DNA from: Betaproteobacteria bacterium | Lineage (GTDB): Bacteria > Bdellovibrionota_B > Oligoflexia > Silvanigrellales > Silvanigrellaceae | Assembly (NCBI GenBank): GCA_016868315.1 | Contig: VGHE01000017.1 | Location: forward strand, 1-39,686 | Direction: 5' to 3' | Length of the DNA stretch: 39,686 nt | In this document: piece after piece, positions 24,539 through 33,351 of the stretch | Position numbering within the stretch: position 1 is the stretch's first letter | Layout of the letters: every line of letters begins with the position of its first letter | Notes under the pieces: generated by a model | What the model was told of the DNA's origin: nothing | Database searches by the model: none | Seen by the model: the letters and a program-made list of their open reading frames with translations, nothing else | Translations under genes and position numbers: made by a program

Positions 24539-26389
24539 TCAATCCAACTTGCACTCGACATACGTAAGCGGCTGTTCCACATGAGGCCTCAGATCAAACG
24601 ATTGTGTCGCGCCCGAGCGGGTTGAACAACCATGAATTTTTTTCACAATTTCATAGTCGACGAGCTCACCGAGGGGCTGAGAGTTTTCAGGATAATTCCA
24701 GATGAAGTCGGGAGCGACAGGAGCAGTTGAGTTGCTTGCTCGCAGGGCTTTCACACGTGGCGTTCCAGGGAGCAATCCCCATTCTCCACCCACAATTTGA
24801 CCCTCACGACTCAGCTCAATCGTGTAGTCAACGACCATCTCTTCGTGCGTCTCTTTACTTCCATCTGTGCCGTAACTTGCGAAGGGCCCATTTTCAGAGC
24901 CAAAAATAACTTTTGCACGCACCTGAACAATCTTTTCTGCCTTTTCAGAACGGAATGCTGCGTATGGATCGTCTTTGACCTCAGCCAGCTGGATGGGAAC
25001 ACCCGCACTCGCTTCGGAACCATTCTTCTTGAGGACGGGAAGATAGGTCAGCTCATATCCAAACACAGGTTGGTTCCAGACCTGAGTGAAGCGATCGGCA
25101 TCAACAACAAAGCCAAGTTTTCTCCGGCCAATCAGGTCAACCAACGCGGCATGGAAGAGCCCAGGATTCATATCTCTGCAGGCCTGTGTCAGTTGAATCA
25201 AGAGAGTTCGCTTTGTACCGCTGCTCAGGTCGGTGACCTCCGCTTCATAGAATGCATTCCCGAGGAAGGCTTTAAGCGTCGCCTGATGAGAACTTCGATT
25301 TTGCGGATCAAGACCAAACGTGACTCTACGTCCCGGCACTTTTGCAAATGTATCGTCACTGCTGATGTAAATTGTATTTGCCGAGACACAACGCCCCGGT
25401 CGTGAACCTTTGCCCTCACAGAGACGTCCATCAACAATTCTTTTGTCTTTGACTATCGTGCGCGACTCGTTTGCATCACAGCGCACCCCGGCTCCCAGAG
25501 TCTGCTGCGGGAATTGCCATCCCCAAACCCAGCTCAAAAGTCCCCGAATATCGCCCTCGGTCAGAAGAATTTTCTTTCCTCCTCGAATGGCCATGACACT
25601 GTGTCGTGGTTGTGCCTCACGCAGCGCAGCTGGAGACCAACCATTACAAATACCCATCCAAGCCCACTCTTCATCGTGCGCCCAGGTGAAGGTCTCAAGC
25701 CAAAGATTCCAGTCGTGCGCGGTCACCGGAAGGAGTTTTTTGATTTCTTCGTTGAGTGCGAGCCCTTCACTGAGCAACGGTTTGAAGGTTGCGGCAGAAG
25801 CATTCGCCTCTTTGGCATACTCTTGATTCAGAGCCTTGTAGTTGTCGTCATATTGTCCAAGCTTTTCGAGTTTATCCTCGAGGCTAAGAAGAACTTTTTC
25901 GGCTGGTGTGCCACGATGTTTCGCCGTGTACTTTGCAAGTCGTGCGATAAAATCATCTTTGACTTGCTCACGCGATGTCAGAAAGTCATATTTCTCGGCT
26001 GGCGATAACAATGCCAATTCGCGCGGATCATTTTTTCTTGTGGCTGCCGCATATTGCTCGACAAATCTCGACAGTAAAACTTCTCTGCCTTCGAGATTTT
26101 CAGACCCTTTCCCAGATTTACGCAGGAGATATCTGTCTGCAATGCCTTTCGAATAATGCGGCCACCACGTATCTGACCAGGCCTTTGGACGCGCGCCACG
26201 AATGTCCTTTTGGATATTTTCCCAATTTAAAGCGTCGGCGGAAAGTCCGAGCGCCTCTGCTGTATTGTAGTTCCCGAGTGACTCGCGCAGTTCGGAACGA
26301 TTGTTGAAGCCTCTCTGCTGACAACTCGCAGCGCCAAAGGACAGAACACAGAGAATGATAGAAGCCCGAGAAAGGACTGCTTTGCGCAT
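24539..26389 (-). CDS. Lipoprotein of the transglutaminase-elicitor family with a Pep-13-like peptide
   Basis: GGGGAG lies five bases before the ATG at 26389. The 616-residue product has a signal peptide ending SFGAASC-QQRGFNNRSEL. After a charged helical region (about residues 90-215), EEWAWMGICNGWSPAALREA with Cys248 resembles the catalytic Cys region of oomycete M81/GP42-type transglutaminases (GxCHGWxPAA). At residues 437-449 VWNQPVFGYELTY closely matches Pep-13 of Phytophthora GP42 (VWNQPVRGFKVYE), including the Trp and Pro reported as essential for elicitor activity. The family forms protein cross-links between Gln and Lys. The protein is likely anchored to the outer membrane. It shares the C-x-x-R-x-[YF]-N motif with three other lipoproteins in the window. 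It converges on the dehydratase gene. Confidence 0.8.
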   Translation of the reverse strand: MRKAVLSRASIILCVLSFGAASCQQRGFNNRSELRESLGNYNTAEALGLSADALNWENIQKDIRGARPKAWSDTWWPHYSKGIADRYLLRKSGKGSENLEGREVLLSRFVEQYAAATRKNDPRELALLSPAEKYDFLTSREQVKDDFIARLAKYTAKHRGTPAEKVLLSLEDKLEKLGQYDDNYKALNQEYAKEANASAATFKPLLSEGLALNEEIKKLLPVTAHDWNLWLETFTWAHDEEWAWMGICNGWSPAALREAQPRHSVMAIRGGKKILLTEGDIRGLLSWVWGWQFPQQTLGAGVRCDANESRTIVKDKRIVDGRLCEGKGSRPGRCVSANTIYISSDDTFAKVPGRRVTFGLDPQNRSSHQATLKAFLGNAFYEAEVTDLSSGTKRTLLIQLTQACRDMNPGLFHAALVDLIGRRKLGFVVDADRFTQVWNQPVFGYELTYLPVLKKNGSEASAGVPIQLAEVKDDPYAAFRSEKAEKIVQVRAKVIFGSENGPFASYGTDGSKETHEEMVVDYTIELSREGQIVGGEWGLLPGTPRVKALRASNSTAPVAPDFIWNYPENSQPLGELVDYEIVKKIHGCSTRSGATQSFDLRPHVEQPLTYVECKLD

Positions 26390-26477
26390 GATGACTCCCC
26401 AAGACCTTTTGAATCTTCCTCTCAGCCTACCGAATATCTCTGTTCAGAAAAGAGAGTAGAGCCAATCCTGCGGCGTT

Positions 26478-27497
26478 CTACAGGGATTTGAGAAAATGGG
26501 GTGTGGCAATGAATCCTGAGGTTAGAAGCCGATTTTGTTGATCGTCTGAGTACAATCCGACATGGAGACACTCCTTCCGTTCCGACGCGTGCTGTGCTCT
26601 TGTGGATAACTTGTGGACAAACTCAGACCACGACTCCATGCTTGCGCTCAATTGAGGCTCATACAGGCCAGTCATCCAGCATCGCCGCGGAAGCAGGGCA
26701 GGAAAGGTGTGCGGATATCGCATGCGCAAGGCCTCAATGTCGTCCATGTGAATCCACCACGACTTGAGATGATCTGCAGCCAAGCCGTGCGGGACAACAA
26801 TATGTTCGAGGCGTTCGGCAAAGCTTTCAACCTCCGGATTCCACCTGTAGAAAATGGTGCCCTTTGCGAACACACGCTTAACCAATGGCAACGCTTGCCA
26901 ATCCTTTGGAATGGCCTCAACACCCAAGGCGGTGGAGGAGAGAGCCAACTGTTGCAGGAATGTTTTAGGTCCCTTGAGGTCGAGTCTGTCCTGCACACCA
27001 GGACCCCAGCAAAGGTTCCACGCAGGGCTATCTTTCACCTGGAGATAGAATTTAACCGACGACTCCCAGTGCTCGACACGTTTCAAATCCGAATTGAGGA
27101 GAAGGAAATCAAACTCACCCCAGGTTTTCAAACCCGGAGGAACCAGAAGGGGTTCGCGGACTGGAACCCGACAAAGAACATTCCCTACACCAAAGCGATG
27201 CCTTAGTATGACCTCAATATACTTTTCAAAAATGAGCCCGAGCCGACCTGTCTTAAGATGATTCAACTCGCTCTGGAGCTTTTGCAAGCATGACTTGCGC
27301 TCGGAACCAGGAAGCACAAGCCACGAGGTTTCCTCAGTGCTCAGCGCAACGATGTTGTTGGGAGCAATAAGCTCACCAGGGAGTGCCATAAGCGAATCTG
27401 CCCCAAGCTCATGCAGCGCCTGCTCAGGAGCCTCGTCCCCGTAAAAAACGGGGGAATCGAGAATCCAGTTAAGCTCAGATTCAACTTGATCCAGCAT
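26478..27497 (-). CDS. DUF1853 family protein
   Basis: The 339-residue cytoplasmic product shows the DUF1853 blocks: RLGLIFEKYIEVILRHRF, TWGEFDFLLLNSDLKRVEHWESSVKFYLQV, and CWGPGVQDRLDLKGPKTF followed by LQQLALS. Function of the family is unknown. The GE-D-FLL…HWE-x-x-VKFYL arrangement resembles the D…E-x-K core of PD-(D/E)XK nucleases, which is an inference. The ATG at 27497 overlaps the 3' end of mepA by 17 bases and has GAAGG directly against it, so translation is probably coupled to mepA. The pairing with a murein hydrolase gene is not explained by any known pathway. Confidence 0.8.
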   Translation of the reverse strand: MLDQVESELNWILDSPVFYGDEAPEQALHELGADSLMALPGELIAPNNIVALSTEETSWLVLPGSERKSCLQKLQSELNHLKTGRLGLIFEKYIEVILRHRFGVGNVLCRVPVREPLLVPPGLKTWGEFDFLLLNSDLKRVEHWESSVKFYLQVKDSPAWNLCWGPGVQDRLDLKGPKTFLQQLALSSTALGVEAIPKDWQALPLVKRVFAKGTIFYRWNPEVESFAERLEHIVVPHGLAADHLKSWWIHMDDIEALRMRYPHTFPALLPRRCWMTGLYEPQLSASMESWSEFVHKLSTRAQHASERKECLHVGLYSDDQQNRLLTSGFIATPHFLKSL

Positions 27498-28359
27498 CCT
27501 TCAAGACACCCTGACATTGAGAGGGCATTGCAGGGAGGGGCACAGGCTCCGGATTTGGATTAGCCCTCTGCCACTTCTTACGCGCTTCGTAGACTCGCCG
27601 CCAGTCATCGCTGAACCACCACAGGAATTCTTCCGTATCGCAACCAATTTCTGTGAATGCAGGCTTCGGAACGCAACTTGGACTGTCCGCTGGGCAGTTG
27701 AGTCGCACGTGGACGTGCTCATCGTGTCCCCACCAGGGCTGCACCTTGGCCAACCAGTTTTTGCGATTCGCCGGATTCTCACAAATCCTCTTCTTAATGG
27801 CAGGGTGCACAAACATAACGTGGACTGCGGGATCTTCAGCGAAGGTGCGCAACATCGTTACGTACTTCTCGTCCCAGTTGCGATCAATAATCGCATTGGC
27901 TTCCTGATTTGCAAGATAGAATTTCGGCAGACGCTCGCGTTCTTCAGCGGTCAAATCACGCTGAAAGCTTCGCGGATCCTGGAGGAATTCAATATCAAGA
28001 TCGAGCCCGACCTGGTGACTTGCATGATCCCAAGTGAAGGGGCCACCACGTGGCATTGAAACATCGGCCACGAGTAGTGAGATGCCCTGTGGACGCAGCG
28101 TTCTGCCCATACGCTCGATGAATTGATGCGAACTGGAATGACCCCAGAATTTGTTGCGCGAGAGTTCAATGTATTGAAAGCCAAAACCAGTGTCCTGAGG
28201 CGCCGCGGCACCCTGAACACACCCTGCATTGTAGCCACCGTAAATCTGTTGTTGTCCGGAGCTCGGACGAACAACGTCCTCCCAAGGGTTATAGAAACCA
28301 CCAGCCACGGCAACTGCGACACACGACGACAAGATAAAAGTCAGAATTTTTTTAATCAT
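27481..28359 (-). CDS. mepA: Penicillin-insensitive murein DD-endopeptidase MepA
   Basis: The ATG at 28359 begins a signal peptide (MIKKILTFILSSCVAVAVAG); GGAG lies eleven bases upstream. The 292-residue product has the MepA (M74) signature: GPFTWDHASHQVGLDLDI, with the Zn ligands His and Asp, and WWGHDEHVHVRLNCP, with the third His ligand. The N-terminal part with GGYNAGCVQGA and ELSRNKFWGH also fits. The enzyme cleaves D-Ala-mDAP crosslinks of peptidoglycan in the periplasm. Cys pairs (CVQG, CENP, CPADSPSC, CDTEE) probably form disulfides as in E. coli. It overlaps the DUF1853 gene downstream and is separated from the carbonic anhydrase gene by a strong terminator. Confidence 0.92.
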   Translation of the reverse strand: MIKKILTFILSSCVAVAVAGGFYNPWEDVVRPSSGQQQIYGGYNAGCVQGAAAPQDTGFGFQYIELSRNKFWGHSSSHQFIERMGRTLRPQGISLLVADVSMPRGGPFTWDHASHQVGLDLDIEFLQDPRSFQRDLTAEERERLPKFYLANQEANAIIDRNWDEKYVTMLRTFAEDPAVHVMFVHPAIKKRICENPANRKNWLAKVQPWWGHDEHVHVRLNCPADSPSCVPKPAFTEIGCDTEEFLWWFSDDWRRVYEARKKWQRANPNPEPVPLPAMPSQCQGVLKDAGSS

Positions 28360-28411
28360 AATAGCGTCATCTCCGCTTTTCCGGATGGTATATGGAGGAA
28401 AACGCTCGGGC

Positions 28412-28447
28412 AAGAAAATAAGCCAAGGTTCCGACGAACCTTGGCTT
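28412..28447 (-). terminator. Rho-independent terminator of the carbonic anhydrase gene
   Basis: AAGCCAAGGTTC (28420-28431) and GAACCTTGGCTT (28436-28447) form a 12-bp perfect stem with a four-base loop. On the minus strand it is followed by ATTTTCTT. It ends the carbonic anhydrase transcript 35 bases after its stop codon. Confidence 0.85.
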
Positions 28448-28481
28448 GTAGAGGAAAAGACCTTCTGAATCCAAAAAAAAA

Positions 28482-29384
28482 TCAGTGTCCGCCAGCAGCC
28501 ATACCACGACGCTTGCGCACGCCAGGCGCAGGAATTGCTTCAACCACCGGTGTGGCATCGACCTCGGCCTGTCCCGAATAATCAAGATCCCACATGTTGA
28601 ATTCGACCTGCCCCGTCGACAAACCATAAATGGCAGTCACGAGCGCAACCTCCTGCAGCTGCAGACGCGTGCGAACGATTGCAGATTTCCGAACCAATTC
28701 TCGCGCAACCCCCGACGTGTTGGCCTTAACAGGACCACGCATACGTTTGTCGGTTGAAGCCGTTCGGAACGAAGACAAATAGGGCTTGATTTTCGCGACC
28801 AGTCTGTCGAGGTCCACCGACCCTGCAGACTTACCAACGGGTGTTGTCAAAGCTTTTTTGACTACACCACAGGATTCATGTCCGAGAACGACAATAAGGC
28901 GCGCACCAAGATGCTCGAGCGCGTACTCGATGCTGGCAATGGGGCCGGGATCGAGTACGTGACCCGCCGTGCGAACAACGAAAACATCACCGAGACCCTG
29001 GTCAAAAACCAGTTCGGGCGGAACACGGGAGTCTGAGCATGAGAGCACAACGGCAAAAGGATTCTGCCCTGTCGCCAGTTCGCTCCGGGTCTTTTCATCT
29101 CGGCGCTGACCAACAGCTTTACCCTCAACAAAACGTTGATTACCGTTGCGCAGAAGTTCGAGGGATTCTCGCGGTGACTTTCCTGCTGCGGGAATATGTG
29201 AATCAGCAGCAACAGAAACCGCTGCCCGTTGCGCAAGCGCTTTTTCCTTCTCTGCCTCTGCCGCACGCGCCTGCTCAGCATCTGTCACGATGGTTAGGTC
29301 AGGTGTGCGCTTTGTTTCTGCATGAGCTACCACGCTCCAACCCAGAAGCACTGCCAAGATTAACTTAGAACGTCCGGAACTCAT
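28482..29384 (-). CDS. Exported beta-class carbonic anhydrase
   Basis: AAGGGG lies five bases before the ATG at 29384. The 300-residue product has a Sec signal peptide (LLGWSVVAHA-ETK) and a charged Ala/Glu linker. It then shows the beta-carbonic anhydrase domain: SLELLRNGNQRFVEGK, AVVLSCSDSRVPPELVFDQG with the first Zn Cys and the Asp-Arg dyad, VVRTAGHV, SIEYALEHLGARLIVVLGHE and SCGVV with the His and Cys Zn ligands. It interconverts CO2 and bicarbonate, here probably in the periplasm. The C-terminal 35 residues after STGQVEFNMWDLDYSGQ are a basic Gly/Arg tail. Monocistronic, closed by the hairpin at 28412. Confidence 0.92.
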   Translation of the reverse strand: MSSGRSKLILAVLLGWSVVAHAETKRTPDLTIVTDAEQARAAEAEKEKALAQRAAVSVAADSHIPAAGKSPRESLELLRNGNQRFVEGKAVGQRRDEKTRSELATGQNPFAVVLSCSDSRVPPELVFDQGLGDVFVVRTAGHVLDPGPIASIEYALEHLGARLIVVLGHESCGVVKKALTTPVGKSAGSVDLDRLVAKIKPYLSSFRTASTDKRMRGPVKANTSGVARELVRKSAIVRTRLQLQEVALVTAIYGLSTGQVEFNMWDLDYSGQAEVDATPVVEAIPAPGVRKRRGMAAGGH

Positions 29385-29424
29385 TTTTACCCCTTACGAA
29401 ATTGATTAGGAGTTTTGTTTCTTT

Positions 29425-30846
29425 TTAAAACCCTGACGTGGATCCCAATTTTACATCGGCCGTCCTCTCAGATTCGGTATCACCTTCAAACGGAATCACA
29501 TCGCGAGCGCGCAGCCGAGTTGCCTTGACAGCCTTACTTGCTGGCGAGGAAGCTGTTGTGCTGTTTGTTCGCAGGGATCGCGTTGTCGGCTCATTCTGAT
29601 GCGGTGTATGGAGTGAGTTGTGGCCGTTCAAAGCTCGACCAGCACTTGGACGTTCTGCAAATCTGCGCTCAGCTGACTTACTCATCGGTGGAAGTGTTGA
29701 CGTTGGTGTGGACACCGGAGTCTCATTTTCAGTGAGCTTGGCTTGTTCACCAGGAGAAATTGGCTCTGCCTCAAGATTCACGAAATGTTCACCCAAGCGT
29801 TGTGCAGACGACTGCAAAGAACCTATTTTTTGTTGGAACTGCTCTTGCGCATCTTCAGACCAATCAGATGAGCTAAAGACTGACTTTGATATCGCATCCA
29901 GCTGGCTCATAGATTGGCTCATGTGCGCTAGAGCATCTGAAAGCTCTGCTGTGGATGTCGATATTTTTTGAATCAGTGCCTGCGATTTGCGTACATGATT
30001 CGCTGATGTACCCAGGCTCTCTGAACCGTTGCGGACGGCCTCCTGCGCACGCTTCGAAGTTTCAGCGCTGTCGCGGATGAGAGCGGAAATGTTTTTTGCA
30101 GACACAGCACTATTTTGTGCGAGATTTCGGACAGCCTCAGCGACAATGGCAAAGCCTCGTCCTTGTTCTCCGGCACGCGCAGCCTCAACGGCCGCATTGA
30201 CAGCAAGAATATTGGTCTGGAACGCAATCGAGTCAATAACTGTGATGATTTCCTCGAGCTTGCGCGACTGCGAAGAGAGCTCCGAGAGGGAGTCAAGCAC
30301 AGTCTTCAGCTGAGTTTCGCCCGTGGTCGACTGTTCGACCGCTTGCCGCGCAGCTTTGTCTGCATCACTTACATCAACAGCCGTGCGCTGAAGTGCGCCT
30401 GAGAATCGTTCGAGTGAGCCAATCGACTGCTCAAGTGCGAATTTGCTCTGCGTTGCTCCAAGAGAGATGCGCTCTGCAGCTTGATTAAAGTGTTTACCAA
30501 GTTCATTCATGTTCTTTGAGGTCGAAACAATTCCGAGGCAATCACCTGAGAGTTTGTTGAGAAACCGGCCAAAGATAAGTGCGCTGACCGCGATGGCGCC
30601 AGCTGCGCATGCGAGCGGCACGAAAAACGCGATGACCTCGGAACGGTCATGAGTTTTGGCCAATATACTTGCCACTTCCATGCCTTTTTCGGGCGGCAGT
30701 TCGCCAATAAATTTCTTGGTCACATCGACCAGATCGCCAATCACGACGAAACCAAACCAAGCCACCACGCCAAAACTGACGAGGGGAAGGGCAAGAAGAA
30801 GCGTAAACATCGCTTTCAACCCAGTGCCCCATTGCTTGAATTTCAT
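29425..30846 (-). CDS. Methyl-accepting chemotaxis protein with very small periplasmic loop
   Basis: GGAGG lies five bases before the ATG at 30846. The 473-residue product has two membrane helices (about residues 10-35 and 75-97) separated by only about 40 periplasmic residues, too short for a usual ligand-binding domain. The signalling tip [20 protein letters not shown], then [15 protein letters not shown] is the standard receptor hairpin. A HAMP domain is not evident. After about residue 330 the chain is a Ser/Thr/Pro-rich tail without a C-terminal NWETF-type CheR pentapeptide. It should cluster with CheA/CheW and may sense membrane or cytoplasmic conditions. No che genes are adjacent. The 200-base region upstream contains no gene. 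Confidence 0.9.
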   Translation of the reverse strand: MKFKQWGTGLKAMFTLLLALPLVSFGVVAWFGFVVIGDLVDVTKKFIGELPPEKGMEVASILAKTHDRSEVIAFFVPLACAAGAIAVSALIFGRFLNKLSGDCLGIVSTSKNMNELGKHFNQAAERISLGATQSKFALEQSIGSLERFSGALQRTAVDVSDADKAARQAVEQSTTGETQLKTVLDSLSELSSQSRKLEEIITVIDSIAFQTNILAVNAAVEAARAGEQGRGFAIVAEAVRNLAQNSAVSAKNISALIRDSAETSKRAQEAVRNGSESLGTSANHVRKSQALIQKISTSTAELSDALAHMSQSMSQLDAISKSVFSSSDWSEDAQEQFQQKIGSLQSSAQRLGEHFVNLEAEPISPGEQAKLTENETPVSTPTSTLPPMSKSAERRFAERPSAGRALNGHNSLHTPHQNEPTTRSLRTNSTTASSPASKAVKATRLRARDVIPFEGDTESERTADVKLGSTSGF

Positions 30847-31019
30847 GATGCCCTCCGCTGTCACTACAGCTCCCCCAAAACGGGTACCTTTGCTGCATCG
30901 GCCCCCCACCCCAAAACTCCAGCCACGGTGTCAAAGTGTCCGGGCAGCACTTTTTGCACTCAAATAAGGCAGGTGAGCTCATTCCCAGCCTTGAGGTCTC
31001 GGTGAGCTGGTCAAAACCC

Positions 31020-31048
31020 TTGACCCCTGTCGGGTTTGGGTCTAGCCC
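31020..31048 (+). promoter_or_regulatory. Possible promoter of the SRP RNA gene
   Basis: TTGACC at 31020-31025 is a good -35 element. About 17 bases downstream a poor TAGCCC-like -10 precedes the RNA by roughly ten bases. A GC-rich -10/discriminator would fit a growth-controlled stable RNA promoter. Confidence 0.35.
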
Positions 31049-31057
31049 TGGTAGTGA

Positions 31058-31189
31058 AGCCGCTAGGAGAGGTGGCTAGAGGACGTCTGATGATGTGTCC
31101 AACAACCCCGCCAGGGCCGGAAGGCAGCAACGGTACTGGTCACAGCAGGTAGACCCATCTTCTAGCCGCCCCTCGTAGCGGTTTTTTTT
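31058..31189 (+). ncRNA. ffs: Signal recognition particle RNA (small type, 4.5S-like)
   Basis: The conserved SRP domain IV loop is seen at 31110-31133 as CAGGGCCGGAAGGCAGCAAC, with GG-A-A and AGCA loop elements recognised by Ffh. The 5' segment CCGCTAGGAGAGGTGGCTAG and the 3' segment CTAGCCGCCCCTCGTAGCGG are complementary over about 22 positions and form the closing stem. That stem runs into eight to nine Ts and so doubles as terminator. The length of about 130 bases fits the small bacterial type. The position just before dnaX is common in bacteria. Confidence 0.93.
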
Positions 31190-31205
31190 ATGCGGATGGC
31201 AAGTC

Positions 31206-33188
31206 GTGTTCGAAGGTTTTGAACAGAGCAGTGAGCAACAGACTCGTCCGGAATATCAGGTTCTGGCGAGAAGAACGCGTCCGCAGAGCTTCTCGCAGCT
31301 GGTTGGCCAAGACTCTGCTGTCAAAGCCATTGAGGGAATGATCTCGAGCGGCAAAGTTCCGCATGCATTCCTTTTCACCGGCACACGTGGAACCGGCAAA
31401 ACCTCCAGCGCACGTATCCTTGCGAAGTCACTCTGCTGCGAGAGGGGTCCGACCCTCCATCCTTGCCAGACATGCACACACTGCGTGCAAATCACAGCTT
31501 GCGCACATGAAGACGTCTACGAAATCGACGGCGCCTCGCACACGGGTGTAGATAACATCCGCGAACTGCGTGAGTCAGCCCGGTTCTTTCCTCAGTCGAG
31601 CCGCTATAAAATATTCATCATCGACGAAGTGCACATGCTCAGCATGGGCGCTTTCAATGCTTTGCTCAAGACGCTCGAAGAGCCTCCTCCGCAGGTCGTC
31701 TTCATTCTAGCCACCACTGAGCTTCATAAGGTTCCAGTAACAGTCCGCTCTCGGTGCATGATCCTCTCGTTCAGAAAAATCGACCCCCCATCTATTGCGC
31801 AGCATCTTGGATCGTTGCTCGAGAAAGATGAAATCGCATTCTCTGCAGAGGCACTGCAACTTGTTGCACGAGAAGCGAAGGGGAGTTTGCGAGATGCGCT
31901 GAGCCTGCTCGAGCAAGTTCTCGCACTTGGTCAGCACAAGAGTGTTTCGCTCGAAGCGGCGCGCGCTGCGCTCAGCGTTATGGGAGAAGGTCTCTGCCAA
32001 GACCTCTTCGTAGGAATTCTGCGCAAAGACGCTCAGCAGTGCCTCGAGGCCATATCGGAAATTGACGCCTCGAGTCTCGACTACAGCCATATCCTTGAAC
32101 TCACGGCAACCCTCTTTAGGAGCGCAATTGTTCTCAAGCAGGCCGGAGCCGATGCCACTAAGCGCAGCCGCGCAAACGAACTGCTGAGTCTGTTGCCTTC
32201 GGAAGTGGAATTCATCTCGCGGGAAAGCGGCGAAACCTCACTTGCTGCGCTCGTAGAAATATACCGCACTCTCATGCAAGCCGCTCGCGACGTTTTACGA
32301 ACCAATGCTCAGAAGGCCTGGACAGAAGTAACGCTGATGGACTGCATCGGCCGCGCTGAATGGCTTTCCGCTGACGAGTTGCTGGGAATGGTTGCAGGCA
32401 CAAGTGCAACGCAGCTTGCCCCGGAGCGGCAGCAGAAAACTCATCTCGCATCTACCTCGCCAAGTCCTCAACAGAGTCCCGTTGCCGCGGCACAAAAGAG
32501 TATCCCAACGACGCAAGATGCCGTTTCACAAGTGTCGAAATCCGCCGACGCTGGCTGGCTTGACCTGTTCTCGCGGCTCGTCATGCTCATACAAAGAGAC
32601 AACCTGCAGTTGGCTGTCAAATTGAAACACGCAAAAGTGGAGAGCTTTACTCCCGACCGGCTGGTTTTTTCTGATTGCGCAGAAAATAAGCTTTTTGCTC
32701 AGCTTTCGGCTTCTGAAGCAGAAATATTCCTCGCGGCGCTTTCCGAAATGGGTCTCGAAAACTGCCGCCTCGATGGCATTGCTCTGCCCAGCGGCGCTAC
32801 AAAACCAAACAAAGATAAGGCGGCTCAAGCTGCCGCAGCCCAGTTGTTAAATCCACAGACACCGAACACAACTGCAGCACCTAGCCACGGAACCGCCTCA
32901 ACGAATGCGCGCCTCGCCAACAATCCACTTGAAGCGGTGAAGTCTCTGGTGCGTGACGATCCCTTTGGCGGACGTACCCCAAAATCGGATCCTAAAAAAA
33001 AAGATGAACCCGCATCACCCCGGGGAGAATCAGGAGTGAGCCTGGCAGCCATCGAGCAGGCCGAGCAATCCCGACGCTGGAAATCCCGCCAGGAAGAAAT
33101 CAAAAGCCGCCCTATCGTGAGAAAACTTGAATCACTTGGGGCCGATGTTGAGGTGCTCCCCTTGCGGCAAAAAGATCGCCAGCCTTAG
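31206..33188 (+). CDS. dnaX: DNA polymerase III subunit tau/gamma
   Basis: A GTG start at 31206 has GGATGG six bases upstream. The 660-residue product has the clamp-loader ATPase: YQVLARRTRPQSFSQLVGQD, Walker A GTRGTGKTSSARILAK, a four-Cys zinc module (CERGPTLHPCQTCTHC), Walker B IIDEVHMLS, LLKTLEEPPPQVVFILATTE and sensor SRC. Domain III follows to about residue 370. A low-complexity linker then precedes a domain at about 455-540 and the tail. It loads the beta clamp and binds the polymerase alpha subunit and helicase. Near the 3' end, codons 597-599 form a run of nine As (32994-33002). Slippage to -1 there would give stop after 13 codons at 33037-33039, a possible gamma-like short form. It starts 17 bases after the SRP RNA. 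Confidence 0.97.
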   Translation: MFEGFEQSSEQQTRPEYQVLARRTRPQSFSQLVGQDSAVKAIEGMISSGKVPHAFLFTGTRGTGKTSSARILAKSLCCERGPTLHPCQTCTHCVQITACAHEDVYEIDGASHTGVDNIRELRESARFFPQSSRYKIFIIDEVHMLSMGAFNALLKTLEEPPPQVVFILATTELHKVPVTVRSRCMILSFRKIDPPSIAQHLGSLLEKDEIAFSAEALQLVAREAKGSLRDALSLLEQVLALGQHKSVSLEAARAALSVMGEGLCQDLFVGILRKDAQQCLEAISEIDASSLDYSHILELTATLFRSAIVLKQAGADATKRSRANELLSLLPSEVEFISRESGETSLAALVEIYRTLMQAARDVLRTNAQKAWTEVTLMDCIGRAEWLSADELLGMVAGTSATQLAPERQQKTHLASTSPSPQQSPVAAAQKSIPTTQDAVSQVSKSADAGWLDLFSRLVMLIQRDNLQLAVKLKHAKVESFTPDRLVFSDCAENKLFAQLSASEAEIFLAALSEMGLENCRLDGIALPSGATKPNKDKAAQAAAAQLLNPQTPNTTAAPSHGTASTNARLANNPLEAVKSLVRDDPFGGRTPKSDPKKKDEPASPRGESGVSLAAIEQAEQSRRWKSRQEEIKSRPIVRKLESLGADVEVLPLRQKDRQP

Positions 33189-33351
33189 AGGCTCTCTGCC
33201 AAAGCCGAAAAAGATGGCCGCATCCTCTTGCGTTCGTTTTCGAGTTTTGATTACCTGATTCCAGTCATCGAAAAATTAAGAGCTGCCGTGGCCTACTGGG
33301 TGAACCAGATGCAAGCGGAACGGGGCTTTGAGAATGTTTCCGGAGGTACTA

